NCBI GenBank assembly: GCA_041483675.1
Contig: JBGPGE010000001.1
Coordinates: forward strand, 62,001-126,000
DNA length: 64,000 bases
Origin: 2-12-FULL-60-19 sp041483675
Lineage (GTDB): Bacteria; Desulfobacterota; Binatia; UBA9968
Direction of reading: 5' to 3'
In this document: piece after piece, positions 55,944 to 64,000 of the stretch
How positions within the stretch are numbered: the first letter of the stretch is position 1
Layout of the letters: each line of letters begins with the position of its first letter
The notes under the pieces: model-generated
What the model was told of the DNA's origin: nothing
What the model saw: only the letters and a program-made list of their open reading frames with translations
The model's database searches: none
Position numbers and translations under genes: made by a program

Positions 55944-57580
55944 GCCGCCTCCAGCCGCTTGCCGTTGCCGCCGTTGCCGTTAACGGTTCCGGCGCGCATT
56001 CTGTGCCCGCTGTCCTCCTGGAGCCACATCCGGATGATCCTAACCATCGCGTCATGGTAGTCGCGGGCGATCTGCACGAGCTGCTCGCGCCGCGGGTCCG
56101 GCGTAATCACGACTTTCTCGGTGACGCCGGCGATGGCCTCCTTCACCAGAGCTTGAGATTCCGGCTGCATGAAAGCGGGCTCCCTCACCGGCCTGCGCCG
56201 GTTGCTGCCGCGCAGGACAAACATCACCAGCATGCCCAGCACCACGGCGCCGGCGGCGACGCCGATCCCAACCGGCGAAGCGGCCCACTGGGGCAGGCCC
56301 GGCAGCGGGCCGGCGGCTATGGCCGGCTGCGGCTCGGCTTTGAACGGGATATTGGCCACCTCCACCTGATCGCCGCGCTCGGCGTCAAAGCCCATCGCCC
56401 TCATGACGATCGCCTTGATCTGCTCCAGCTCCTCCGGCGCACGGGCAGCGTACTTTCCGCCTTCGTACTGGCCGTCCACCAGAACAGCCACGGACGTGCG
56501 CTGAATCTGCCCGCGCGGCTCGACAGTCCGGCTGGTCGTCTTGCCCACTTCATAGCTGACCGTCTGGCCGCTTTTTTTAGCGGCGGCCTCTTTCTGATTG
56601 TTTTCCTCGCCGCCCGGCACGTTAGACTGCACTCCGGGCACGCCGCCCGCTTTGGCGTTCGATTTTCCCGGCGCATTGTCCACTAAGTCCTGCTGCGCGC
56701 GAACCACCTGGTTGGCGGGATCGAACTGCTCGCGCATCATTTGGGTTTCCTGAAAGCTCATCTGCGCATTGACGCGCACCACGACCTTGCCCGAGCCGAG
56801 CACCGGGTCGAGCATCGTCTCGATCCGCCGCTCCATGTCCTGCTCGAAGCGGACTTTAAGTTGATGGAGAAATTCCGGCTCGCTCGCGCCGCCGACGGCC
56901 GGCAAGGCGCGCAGCAGCCTGCCCGACGAGTCCAGCACCGTGACGCGGTCGGGTGTCAGGCGCGGCACCGAAGTCGAGATCAGATTGATGATGCCCTGGA
57001 CCTGGTCGGCCGTCAGATGGTAGCCGGATCTCAGCTCCAGCACGGCGGAAGCCGAGGGCTTTTCTTCCGATCCGAGAAAGCTCGTGCGGGACGGCAGCGC
57101 CAGATGAACGCGCGAGGACTGCACCGCCTCCAGCGCGTTGATCGTGCGCGCCAGCTCGCCCTGCAAAGCCCGCAGATAGTTGACCTGCTGGGTGAACTCG
57201 CTCATCCCGAACGGGGTTTTCTCGAAAATCTCGAAACCGACGCCGCCGCCGGCGGGGATTCCCTTGCCGGCGAGCTTCAAGCGGGTTTGATAAACCACCT
57301 GGCGCGGCACGGCGATGACGGCGCCGTCGCCGCGAAACTGGAACGGAATCTTTTCCGCCTCAAGCTCGCGGATGACCGCCGCGCCGTCCTGCGACGAGAG
57401 GTTGGTAAACAGCGGGCTGTAATAGCTCTGCTTGAAAAGGAAGCTCGCAGCCGCGGCTGCGACGAGAAAAATCGGCAGACCGAGAACGATAAGCCTCTTC
57501 TGCTGCGGCGTGAGCGAAGCGAGAAACCGCGCCAGCCATTTTCTCACGTCGCCGATAACTTGAAGAATTTGATCGAGCAC
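55940..57580 (-). CDS. fliF: MS-ring protein FliF
   Basis: 546 residues, two membrane helices (about 25-45 and 440-460), ring-building motifs in between (YSPLFTNLSSQDGAAVI, VHLALPSRTSFLG) and a C-terminal FliG-binding stretch. GTG start at 57580. It is the base platform on which the switch and rod assemble. Confidence 0.96.
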   Translation of the reverse strand: MLDQILQVIGDVRKWLARFLASLTPQQKRLIVLGLPIFLVAAAAASFLFKQSYYSPLFTNLSSQDGAAVIRELEAEKIPFQFRGDGAVIAVPRQVVYQTRLKLAGKGIPAGGGVGFEIFEKTPFGMSEFTQQVNYLRALQGELARTINALEAVQSSRVHLALPSRTSFLGSEEKPSASAVLELRSGYHLTADQVQGIINLISTSVPRLTPDRVTVLDSSGRLLRALPAVGGASEPEFLHQLKVRFEQDMERRIETMLDPVLGSGKVVVRVNAQMSFQETQMMREQFDPANQVVRAQQDLVDNAPGKSNAKAGGVPGVQSNVPGGEENNQKEAAAKKSGQTVSYEVGKTTSRTVEPRGQIQRTSVAVLVDGQYEGGKYAARAPEELEQIKAIVMRAMGFDAERGDQVEVANIPFKAEPQPAIAAGPLPGLPQWAASPVGIGVAAGAVVLGMLVMFVLRGSNRRRPVREPAFMQPESQALVKEAIAGVTEKVVITPDPRREQLVQIARDYHDAMVRIIRMWLQEDSGHRMRAGTVNGNGGNGKRLEAA

Positions 57581-57613
57581 AATTCACCGAGATGTAAAAC
57601 GATCTGAAATTCC

Positions 57614-57695
57614 GTCATTCCCGCGCACGCGGGAATCCAGTCTTTGCCTGAAAGCCCCGCTCCTCTCCTGGATGCCCGCTTTCGCGGGCATGACG
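57614..57695. repeat. Dispersed hairpin repeat, GTCATTCCCGC family
   Basis: gtcattcccgcgcacgcgggaatcc on the left and ctggatgcccgctttcgcgggcatgac on the right, in the fliF-fliE gap. Same two-arm layout as 22397-22484. Confidence 0.8.
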
Positions 57696-57720
57696 GACTT
57701 GGGCTTCGCCTAGAGATCCC

Positions 57721-58023
57721 TCACACCTGCATGCGAATGATCTCCTGATACGCCTCCAACACTTTGTTCCGCACCTGCATCATGAAGCGGAACGAGATGT
57801 CGGCCTTTTCCAGGGCGACCATGGTCTCCTGCAGGTCGCCCTTTCCTTCCGCCACCAACTGTTGGATCGACTGGTCCGCTTTCTGCTGGAGCTGGTTGAC
57901 CTCGCCTAACGCATCCTTGAGATACGCGCCGAACTCCGCCTTCGAGGGGTCCAAAGCCGCCTTCACCGGCGGCTGTCCGGTCGCCGATGACAGGACGGCC
58001 GATCCTAGTTCTTTTACCGTCAT
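57721..58023 (-). CDS. fliE: Rod-MS ring junction protein FliE
   Basis: 100 residues; VNQLQQKADQSIQQLVAEGK and the C-terminal FRFMMQVRNKVLEAYQEIIRMQV (in parts) are FliE signatures. GGGAG eight bases before the ATG. First protein exported, connecting MS ring and rod. Confidence 0.95.
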   Translation of the reverse strand: MTVKELGSAVLSSATGQPPVKAALDPSKAEFGAYLKDALGEVNQLQQKADQSIQQLVAEGKGDLQETMVALEKADISFRFMMQVRNKVLEAYQEIIRMQV

Positions 58024-58047
58024 AACGTTTTCTCCCGGTTAAAGGTT

Positions 58048-58503
58048 TTAGCCCTGCCGCCCGAACTCCAACAGCCGGCGCAGCAGCCCCTTGGTGGCGT
58101 TGAAGACCGCCAGATTCGCCTCGTAAGAGCGCACGGCGGACATCAGATCCGCCATCTCCTCCATGACGTTGATATCGGGATAGGCGACGTAGCCTTCGGC
58201 GTCGGCGTCCGGATGGTGCGGATCATAAATTCGCTTGGGCGTCTTGGCGCTTTCACGCACACCCGCCACTTCCACGCCGACGATCCCGCTGGAAGGCCGC
58301 TGCGGCAGGCCGATGGTCGTGAGGGTCGAGCTCTCATCCTCCAGCGGCACGGCCTGAAATACGACATCGCGCCGTTTATACGGCCCGCCCTCCGGCGTCC
58401 GCGTGGTTTCGGAGTTGACCATGTTGCCCGTAACGACGGTCATCCGGCTCCGCTGCGCCTGCATCCCCGTGCTGCTAACGCCTAAAATTTTAAACAGGTC
58501 CAT
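58048..58503 (-). CDS. flgC: Proximal rod protein FlgC
   Basis: 151 residues with rod N-terminus, VNSETTRTPEGGPYKRRDVVF typical of FlgC, DPHHPDADAEGYVAYPDINV, and a rod C-terminus. The rod signature is altered (GNMVNSETTRT). AAGGAG upstream. Confidence 0.96.
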   Translation of the reverse strand: MDLFKILGVSSTGMQAQRSRMTVVTGNMVNSETTRTPEGGPYKRRDVVFQAVPLEDESSTLTTIGLPQRPSSGIVGVEVAGVRESAKTPKRIYDPHHPDADAEGYVAYPDINVMEEMADLMSAVRSYEANLAVFNATKGLLRRLLEFGRQG

Positions 58504-58509
58504 GACCGT

Positions 58510-58938
58510 TTATCTCCTTCCTTCGCCGATGGCGTACCGCAATCCCGCCAGCGTGCGCGCCAGCAGTGCGATGCTGGTCTCATAGGAGAGGGAGTTCTCG
58601 ACCAGGGTGGCCATCTGCCGATCGACATCGACCGAGTTGCCGTCCAATTTTCCTTCGGCCTCTTGAATGCGAATCAACGACTCGTCCACCGTCCCCTGAG
58701 GCAAGTCGAAAGGCCGGCTCCCGATTAGTTGAATTCCGCTTTCGCCGGCGCGGTCCGGCATGGTCTCCGGAGCAGCCAGCGCCCGCAGCGCGGCGCTGAA
58801 GTCCAGGTCGCGCGCGCGGTAGCCCGGCGTGTCGGCGTTGGCGATGTTGGCTGCCAAAAACTCATGGCGCATCGCGCGCAGCCGCATCGACAGCGACAGC
58901 AACTGATGAGTCGAACCGAACAGTGTAAACCCGGCCAT
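58510..58938 (-). CDS. flgB: Proximal rod protein FlgB
   Basis: 142 residues with the ANIANADTPGYRARDLDF signature and VDVDRQMATLVENSLSYE. The ATG directly follows the flrC stop codon (TAA then ATG), so rod genes are expressed as a continuation of the regulatory operon. Confidence 0.96.
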   Translation of the reverse strand: MAGFTLFGSTHQLLSLSMRLRAMRHEFLAANIANADTPGYRARDLDFSAALRALAAPETMPDRAGESGIQLIGSRPFDLPQGTVDESLIRIQEAEGKLDGNSVDVDRQMATLVENSLSYETSIALLARTLAGLRYAIGEGRR

Positions 58939-60318
58939 TTACGCCTCCACCTGGCATTGTCTCAACCGGTACAGCTTCAGCTTGTTGCGCAGCGTTCTCA
59001 CGCTGATGCCGAGCAGCTTGGCGGCCTCGGTGCGGTTGTTGCGAACCTCCGCCAGAGTTTTGTAGATCAGCTTCTCTTCCATCTCCCTGACCGATATGCG
59101 GGAGGGGAGCGTCTCCGCCGTCCCCGCGCTCGCGGGCAAAATCTCTTGCGCCGCGGGGCCGAAGTTTGCCGGCATCGAATGCAGCGCCCCAAGCGCCCTG
59201 GACGCCGCATCTTCCTCCAGCAGGAGGTGCTCGCTCTCGATCACGCCGCCGCCGGCGAGAATCGCCGCCCGTTCGAGGACATTGAACAGCTCGCGGATGT
59301 TGCCGTGCCACGAGCGGGCCATCAGCTCCGCCATCGCCGACGGAGCGATCGAGGCCCTTCGGTAATCCCGGTCGGAAAAAAAGGCGCGCGCCAGCGGCTC
59401 GATATCCTGCATCCTCTCTCTTAAAGGTGGCAGCCGCAGCGGAATGACGTTGAGCCGATAGAAAAGATCCTCGCGGAACGAGCCGACGCGCACCATTTCG
59501 CGCAGGTCGCGGTTGGTTGTCGCGATCACGCGGGCGTCGACCGGCAGCGGCCGCTTGCCTCCCAACCGGTCCACCTCGCGCTCTTGCAGCACGCGCAGGA
59601 GCTTGGCCTGAAGCGCCAGCGCCATCTCGCTCACTTCGTCCAGTAGCAACGTTCCCTTGTGCGCCAGCTCGAATCTTCCAGGCTTGGCGGCCACCGCGCC
59701 GGTGAAGGCGCCTTTCTCGTGGCCGAACAGCTCCGATTCCAAAAGACCTTCCGGCAGCGCCGCGCAGTTGACGGCGACGAACGGACCGTCGTCGCGACGG
59801 CTGCGCGCATGGATAAAACGGGCGAGCAGCTCTTTGCCGGTGCCGCTCTCTCCGGTGAGCAGCACCGCGGCGTGAGACTTTGCCACCTGGGCCGCGAACC
59901 TGAGCAGCGCGAGCATTTGCGGATGAGTCGTAATGATATTGCCCGTCTCCTGTTCCGCTCCGGCATCCCTGGCGGCGTTGTTGAGCGCGCTCTCCACGAG
60001 CGAAATCAGCTCGCGGTAAGAAAACGGCTTCACCAGAAAATCGTAAGCGCCGATCTTCATCGCCTCGACGGCTTCGGGCACGGTGGCGTAGCCGCTGATC
60101 ATAATGAAAGGGACCTTCTGAAACCGCTTGAGCAGCTCCATCCCGCCCATCCCCGGCATCCTGACGTCGCTCACAACGAGGTCGACGCCTCCCTGGTCGA
60201 TCAGGCGGCCGGCTTCGTCACCGTCGGAACACGGCGCGGCATTGTAACCGGCCGTTTGCAGCGCCTCGTGCAGCGCCGCGCGCATCGTTGGGTCATCGTC
60301 AGCTATGAGAATCCGCAT
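58939..60318 (-). CDS. flrC: Sigma-54 response regulator FlrC/FleR type
   Basis: 459 residues: receiver (phospho-Asp in LVVSDVRMPG), AAA+ domain with Walker A GESGTGKE, the sigma-54 contact loop GAFTGA, and a Fis-type helix-turn-helix (NRTEAAKLLGISVRTLRNKL). Start at 60318 with GGAGG nine bases upstream, inside the end of flrB by 20 bases. Likely phosphorylated by FlrB to activate class III sigma-54 genes; distinguishing FlrC from other NtrC-family members rests on context. Confidence 0.92.
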   Translation of the reverse strand: MRILIADDDPTMRAALHEALQTAGYNAAPCSDGDEAGRLIDQGGVDLVVSDVRMPGMGGMELLKRFQKVPFIMISGYATVPEAVEAMKIGAYDFLVKPFSYRELISLVESALNNAARDAGAEQETGNIITTHPQMLALLRFAAQVAKSHAAVLLTGESGTGKELLARFIHARSRRDDGPFVAVNCAALPEGLLESELFGHEKGAFTGAVAAKPGRFELAHKGTLLLDEVSEMALALQAKLLRVLQEREVDRLGGKRPLPVDARVIATTNRDLREMVRVGSFREDLFYRLNVIPLRLPPLRERMQDIEPLARAFFSDRDYRRASIAPSAMAELMARSWHGNIRELFNVLERAAILAGGGVIESEHLLLEEDAASRALGALHSMPANFGPAAQEILPASAGTAETLPSRISVREMEEKLIYKTLAEVRNNRTEAAKLLGISVRTLRNKLKLYRLRQCQVEA

Positions 60319-61570
60319 CGCCATACTCCTCCAGGCTGCCCGCGACGGGCAGCAATAAGACAAATCGACTTCCCCGGCCCGGCTCCGAAGCGACCTCGAT
60401 GGACCCCGCGTGAGCGCGGATGATCTTGTGAGTGAGCGCGAGCCCCAGACCGGTGCCCGCCGCCTTGGTAGTGAAAAATGGATCGAAGATCCGCTCGCGG
60501 TTTTCCGCCGCGATCCCGATCCCGTTGTCGCTGACGGTCACTTCCAGCGTGCGGTGGATGCGGCCGTTCACGGTGTAGCGCGGCGAGCGTTTGACGGTCA
60601 CGCGGACCGTGCCGCCTTCGGGCATCGCCTCCTGGGCGTTGGCCACCAGGTTGAGCAGCGCCTGCGCCAGCAATCCTCTATCGCCCCACAGCGCCGGCAG
60701 CTCCGGCTCGATATCGATGTCGAGAAACCAGCGCTCCGAGCGGAACAGCGAGACGGAGAGGTCCTTTACGTCCCGCAAGAGCAAAGTCACGGGAACCAGA
60801 TCGGCCGCGATGGCGGGCTCTCCGGCAAACGACAGCAGATGAGAAATAGTCGTGTAGAGCCGGTGGACCGCGCTTAAGATCTCGCCGGCCACTCTCTGGC
60901 TCTCGCCTTCGCCTTTTTCTTTCAGCAACGAAGCGTAAAGCTCGATGCCGCCGAGCGGGCTTCTGATCTGATGCGCCATCTCCGCGGCCATCTCTCCCAG
61001 CGCGGCGAGCCGGCGCGTTCTGGCCGCCTCGGCCTCCAGCCGCTTCAGCCGCCCGACATCCTGCAGCACCAGCACGTAGCCGCTTCGCTGATCTTCATTG
61101 ACGACGATCTCCGAGATCGCCAGATGCACCGGGATGGCCGTCCCGTCGGACGATTTAACGCTGCGCTCGCACTCCAGCGGAAAAAAATCGCGCCTGCCCT
61201 GCTTCAGGCAAACCACCAGCCGCTCGCCGATCAGGCGCGAGATATCTTCTTCGCGCGCCTCTCCCGCCAGCTCCGTCCAACGCCGGTTCACCAACGTCGG
61301 ACGCAGCTCCGCGTCGAGCACCAAAACTCCCGCCTTGAGACTTTCGAGAACCGACAACAGATAGGCCCGTGCCTCTTCCCGCTCGCGCAGACTTTTTTCC
61401 AGCGCGCGATTTTTTCTCTCCAGCTCGCCGTCGAGACTGGCCACCTGGACCTGGAGCCGCCGATATTCTCCGGTCAGCTCGATACTGCTTTGATGGAAGC
61501 GGGAGATGAGGTCCGCCAGGACCTCAACGTCGGCGGGAGCGCGAGAACTCTGTTCAGCAAGTGCTTGCAT
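60299..61570 (-). CDS. flrB: Flagellar sensor kinase FlrB/FleS type
   Basis: 423 residues, no membrane segment. Coiled coil, PAS domain (about 85-185), HisKA (EMAHQIRSPLGGIELYASLL) and ATPase (NLVANAQEAM, DNGIGI, GTGLGLAL). The ATG lacks a clear ribosome-binding site. A strong sigma-54 promoter lies 45 bases upstream. Confidence 0.93.
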   Translation of the reverse strand: MQALAEQSSRAPADVEVLADLISRFHQSSIELTGEYRRLQVQVASLDGELERKNRALEKSLREREEARAYLLSVLESLKAGVLVLDAELRPTLVNRRWTELAGEAREEDISRLIGERLVVCLKQGRRDFFPLECERSVKSSDGTAIPVHLAISEIVVNEDQRSGYVLVLQDVGRLKRLEAEAARTRRLAALGEMAAEMAHQIRSPLGGIELYASLLKEKGEGESQRVAGEILSAVHRLYTTISHLLSFAGEPAIAADLVPVTLLLRDVKDLSVSLFRSERWFLDIDIEPELPALWGDRGLLAQALLNLVANAQEAMPEGGTVRVTVKRSPRYTVNGRIHRTLEVTVSDNGIGIAAENRERIFDPFFTTKAAGTGLGLALTHKIIRAHAGSIEVASEPGRGSRFVLLLPVAGSLEEYGDADSHS

Positions 61571-61615
61571 GGCTTTGCGCGGTCAATGGCGTCTAAAAAT
61601 TCCTACCGAGGCTGC

Positions 61616-61631
61616 AGCAATTGCCATGCCA
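61616..61631 (-). promoter_or_regulatory. Sigma-54 promoter of flrBC
   Basis: Minus strand TGGCATG-GCAA-TTGCT, a single mismatch to TGGCACG-N4-TTGCW. Leader about 35 bases. Mirrors the FlrA-activated flrBC promoter known in Vibrio. Confidence 0.78.
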
Positions 61632-61672
61632 GCGGCTGCTGCGCTCAAAGGAGCCACGAAGGCACAGATTCT

Positions 61673-62812
61673 TCATGAGATCGCCAGCTCCGAGAGGCGC
61701 CCGCCGGGAAAAATCTGCCGCCCGGCCGTCAAAGAAAAGCTCTCCGGCGTCAAGTTCCCAACGGAGGACAACGGCAAGAGATCCTGTTGCGCGACCGCGA
61801 CCGCCTCCTGGCGGCGCAGGCGCTCGACCAGAGTCGTGCGGTTGAGCTTGAGCAGTTCGGCGGCCCGGCTCTTGTTGCCGCCGGTGCGCGCCAGCGCCTG
61901 GCGCATCAGCTCGACCTCGATCAGTTTGAGAACGCCGTCGAGATCGACTCCCTCGCTGGGCAAGGCTACCGCCGTCCCGAGATCGCCCCGTGTCGCGCGC
62001 CGCTCCGCAAGATAGCCCGGCAGCTCCCGCGCGCGGATGAGCCCGTCTTCGTTCAGCAGCGCCAGCCGCTCCATAAGATTTTCCAGCTCGCGCACGTTTC
62101 CCGGCCAGCCGTAGCGGCCGAGCAGATGGAGCGCCTCGTCCTCGATCGCCTCGATCGGCTTGCCATTCCGCCCGCTGTGCAGACGGAGAAAGTGGGCGAC
62201 GAGCAGCGGGATATCTTCGCGCCGGTCGCGCAACGGCGGTAGGAAGATCGGCAGGACGTTCAAGCGATAGAACAGATCCTCGCGGAACCGGCCCTCGCCC
62301 ACCGCCCGCGTGAGATCGCGGTTGGTCGCCGCCACCACCCGCACATCGACCCGCACCGGCTTGTCGCTACCCACCGGCTCAAACACCCGGTCCTGCAGCA
62401 CTCTCAGGAGCTTGGCCTGGAGTTTCGCGCTCATCTCCCCCACTTCGTCGAGAAAGAGCGTGCCGCCGTGGGCCGCCTGAAAACGTCCCTGGCGGGCGCC
62501 CACCGCGCCGGTAAACGCGCCGCGCACGTGCCCCAACAGCTCGCTCTCCAGCAACTCTTCGGGGATGGCGGCGCAGTTAAGCGGGATAAAGGGATTGGCC
62601 ATTCTGGCGCTGTTGGCGTGAATCGCGTTGGCCACCATCTCCTTCCCCGTGCCGCTCTCTCCCATGATCAGCACGGTGGCGTCGCTCTTGGCGAACTTGC
62701 GTATGAGATCGAAAATTTCCCGTATCTTCGGGCTGGCAGCCACCATGCCGCAGGCTTGCCACGGCTCGCTCGTGGCCGTTTGATTCAGCAGACTATCGAT
62801 GGTCGTTCGCAT
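61673..62812 (-). CDS. flrA: Sigma-54 activator, FlrA/FleQ type, without receiver
   Basis: 379 residues from the ATG at 62812 (GGGAGGAG four bases upstream). AAA+ domain starts within 20 residues of the N-terminus (Walker A GESGTGKE, GAFTGA loop, WPGNVRELEN), then a Fis-type helix-turn-helix (GGNKSRAAELLKLNRTTLVE). FleQ/FlrA usually have an N-terminal receiver-like domain, absent here; about 30 extra residues follow the DNA-binding helix. Upstream of the flrBC promoter, so the presumed master regulator. Confidence 0.88.
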   Translation of the reverse strand: MRTTIDSLLNQTATSEPWQACGMVAASPKIREIFDLIRKFAKSDATVLIMGESGTGKEMVANAIHANSARMANPFIPLNCAAIPEELLESELLGHVRGAFTGAVGARQGRFQAAHGGTLFLDEVGEMSAKLQAKLLRVLQDRVFEPVGSDKPVRVDVRVVAATNRDLTRAVGEGRFREDLFYRLNVLPIFLPPLRDRREDIPLLVAHFLRLHSGRNGKPIEAIEDEALHLLGRYGWPGNVRELENLMERLALLNEDGLIRARELPGYLAERRATRGDLGTAVALPSEGVDLDGVLKLIEVELMRQALARTGGNKSRAAELLKLNRTTLVERLRRQEAVAVAQQDLLPLSSVGNLTPESFSLTAGRQIFPGGRLSELAIS

Positions 62813-63491
62813 AACTCTCCTCCCTTCGACTCGCCGCTCCCCACATCCGATCACGCCGGAACCGCATGATCGTCGTTGGAAAAGTTGGGTAATGTGAGGA
62901 GCGCCGAAACGCAAAGCCGAGGCCACAATCTCATTCGGTCCCGGATTAAATCTTTTTGGAACGACTGAGCCTGGCGTCGCCGCGCGCCCGCGGAACCGTT
63001 CCCGCGCCGGGAGATTTTTCTGCTAAGTCGCTTCCGTCGTGTTGCTTTCTCGAATTCCGCGCGCGCGGAGCGACCTGTTTTGCGTCTGGTTAAGCGCCCG
63101 TCGGCCGGGCTGAAAATCAGGGAATCCCCGATGTCGCCAATCGAAGCGCCCCGATTCGACGCTCAGAAGATGGTTTCGGGGATGAGGGCCGCGGACGGCA
63201 AATTAGTAACGCCGCGCCGGCTCGGCGTTACTAATTTAACGCAGTCGCGCGGCGGCGGGCGTATTGGGATCGCTCAGGCGACCTTACCGAAGAGACTTGA
63301 AAAAAAAATAGCAGGCTGGTACAACCCCGTCTTACTTGGATTCGCCGCGTGACGGACGTTGAACTGCCGGCGCGCTTCGATCGCCCCGTGAAGGATAGGC
63401 GCGTTATTTGCACCTATCTATCGGTCGGCACCATGGCATGAACTGTTCAATCCCGCGCGTCCCCGTAGACTCAGAGGAGGTCCGGCCGACG
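62813..63491. other. Gap of 679 bases between divergent flrA and GAF gene
   Basis: No convincing gene. Should hold the flrA promoter and that of the plus-strand GAF gene; I see no clear sigma-54 or sigma-28 box. A perfect inverted repeat lies at 63200-63237. Confidence 0.7.
63200..63237. repeat. Perfect 15-base inverted repeat with 8-base loop
   Basis: aaattagtaacgccg (63200-63214) and cggcgttactaattt (63223-63237). A/T-rich outer, G/C-rich inner halves. No T-run follows on either side, so a terminator is unlikely; an operator or mobile-element trace is possible. Confidence 0.75.
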
Positions 63492-64000
63492 ATGGGCCTG
63501 CAAGCAAGCGTGAATGGACTCGAGCAGAAGCCTGAGGCTCGCGTGGAAGAGCGCGAGATCCTCGACGCCATCAGCCGGGCCATCCTGACGCACACCGGGC
63601 TAAAACCGCTGATCGATCACCTTCTAAGAACGATCCTTCCAGTCGGCCCGTTCGATGCCGGATGGGTTCGGCTGCTCGAGCCGGGATCCGATACAACGAC
63701 ACTAGGGTGCGCCATAGGAGATCCCTCCTGGGAGCGCGACACCCCGGAACCCAGAAGCGTGCCGCTGCTGAGGGTTGCGAGAGAGATCATGAAGAGCGGC
63801 CAGCGGGCCAAAGTGATTGACGACATCCAGTCCTTCCCCGGCTTGCGCAGGGCGAAGAACGCGGGACTCCGGGCCGCCGTATTTCTGCCGGTCAGTGAAG
63901 CCGGTGAGGTACTGGGTTGTTTGGTGTTGGGAAGCCGCTCGCCCCTCAAACTCAGCCCCGACCGGGTCCGCCTCCTGGAAACCATCGCGAACCACGTCGG
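63492..64000 (+). CDS. GAF-domain signalling protein, N-terminus (partial)
   Basis: 169 codons up to the window end, without stop. After a short charged start (EEREILDAISRAILT) it reads as a GAF domain: GWVRLLEPGSDTTTLGCAIG, AGLRAAVFLPVSEAGEVLGCLVLGSRSPL, VRLLETIANHV. SD GAGGAGG ends 11 bases before the ATG. The output domain (kinase, guanylate cyclase or other) lies beyond the window. Confidence 0.8.
   Translation, partial: MGLQASVNGLEQKPEARVEEREILDAISRAILTHTGLKPLIDHLLRTILPVGPFDAGWVRLLEPGSDTTTLGCAIGDPSWERDTPEPRSVPLLRVAREIMKSGQRAKVIDDIQSFPGLRRAKNAGLRAAVFLPVSEAGEVLGCLVLGSRSPLKLSPDRVRLLETIANHV

Noticed and set aside
63080..63352. Plus-strand 90-residue open frame in the flrA-GAF gap
   Set aside because: Runs through the perfect inverted repeat, has no ribosome-binding site and no recognisable sequence.

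Overview
The window is an almost uninterrupted flagellar and chemotaxis gene cluster. It is GC-rich and nearly all genes lie on the minus strand; the plus-strand exceptions are motA-motB, an ORF6N-type gene and a GAF gene at the right edge. The FlrA/FlrB/FlrC, sigma-54 and FliA control genes, P- and L-ring genes and E. coli-type MotAB point to a Gram-negative, proteobacteria-like organism. The packing and accessory genes look most like deltaproteobacterial or Desulfobacterota/Binatia-type uncultured lineages; that placement is inference. No RNA genes, insertion sequences or CRISPR arrays were seen.

Layout, left to right: a partial oxidoreductase and an SpsF-like sugar cytidylyltransferase (1-757); an HDOD-GAF histidine kinase and an unknown 134-residue protein (847-3699); fliW-csrA-flgL-flgK-flgN-flgM (3744-7724); flgJ(M23)-flgI-flgH-flgA-flgG-flgF (7822-12948); a DUF2802-like protein, a 71-residue protein, fliA, flhF, flhA, flhB, fliR, fliQ, fliP, fliO, fliL (13078-22127); a HDOD-receiver gene divergent from motAB (22537-25708); ORF6N; fliN, fliM, cheB, cheD, cheR (26559-30922); a sensory block of three PstS-like binding proteins, four chemoreceptors, cheW, two small secreted proteins, cheA, two cheY, two CheZ-like proteins and a STAS protein (31123-46646); flgE, a second flgE, flgD, fliK, fliJ, fliI, fliH, fliG, fliF, fliE, flgC, flgB (47072-58938); and the flrC, flrB, flrA regulators (58939-62812). 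Flagellin, fliD, fliS and flhG are not in the window.

The sequence itself shows a regulatory hierarchy. Sigma-54 type -24/-12 elements precede flrB, fliK, fliM, fliL and (weaker) flgF. Sigma-28 elements (TAAAG, then 11 bases between the 8-base boxes, then GCCGA) precede flgM, motA, the HDOD-receiver gene, the unknown 134-residue gene, the secreted-protein/cheW operon and cheZ. FlrA would activate flrBC, the sigma-54 genes build the hook-basal body, and FliA, held by FlgM until export opens, turns on motor and chemotaxis genes. CsrA and FliW give a post-transcriptional layer. At fliL, fliK and flgF the start codon sits exactly 16 bases after the -12 box, predicting nearly leaderless mRNAs.

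The most unusual features are: (i) about twenty gaps filled with short degenerate tandem repeats, each locus with its own unit, which also enter coding DNA (flgI and flgH signal peptides, flhF and cheA linkers); (ii) three PstS-like periplasmic proteins interleaved with chemoreceptors without any transporter; (iii) two pairs of inverted repeats bracketing the 14.3-kb sensory block and the 5.6-kb hook block; and (iv) a loss of the receptor tail in one chemoreceptor, whose frame now runs into the next gene.
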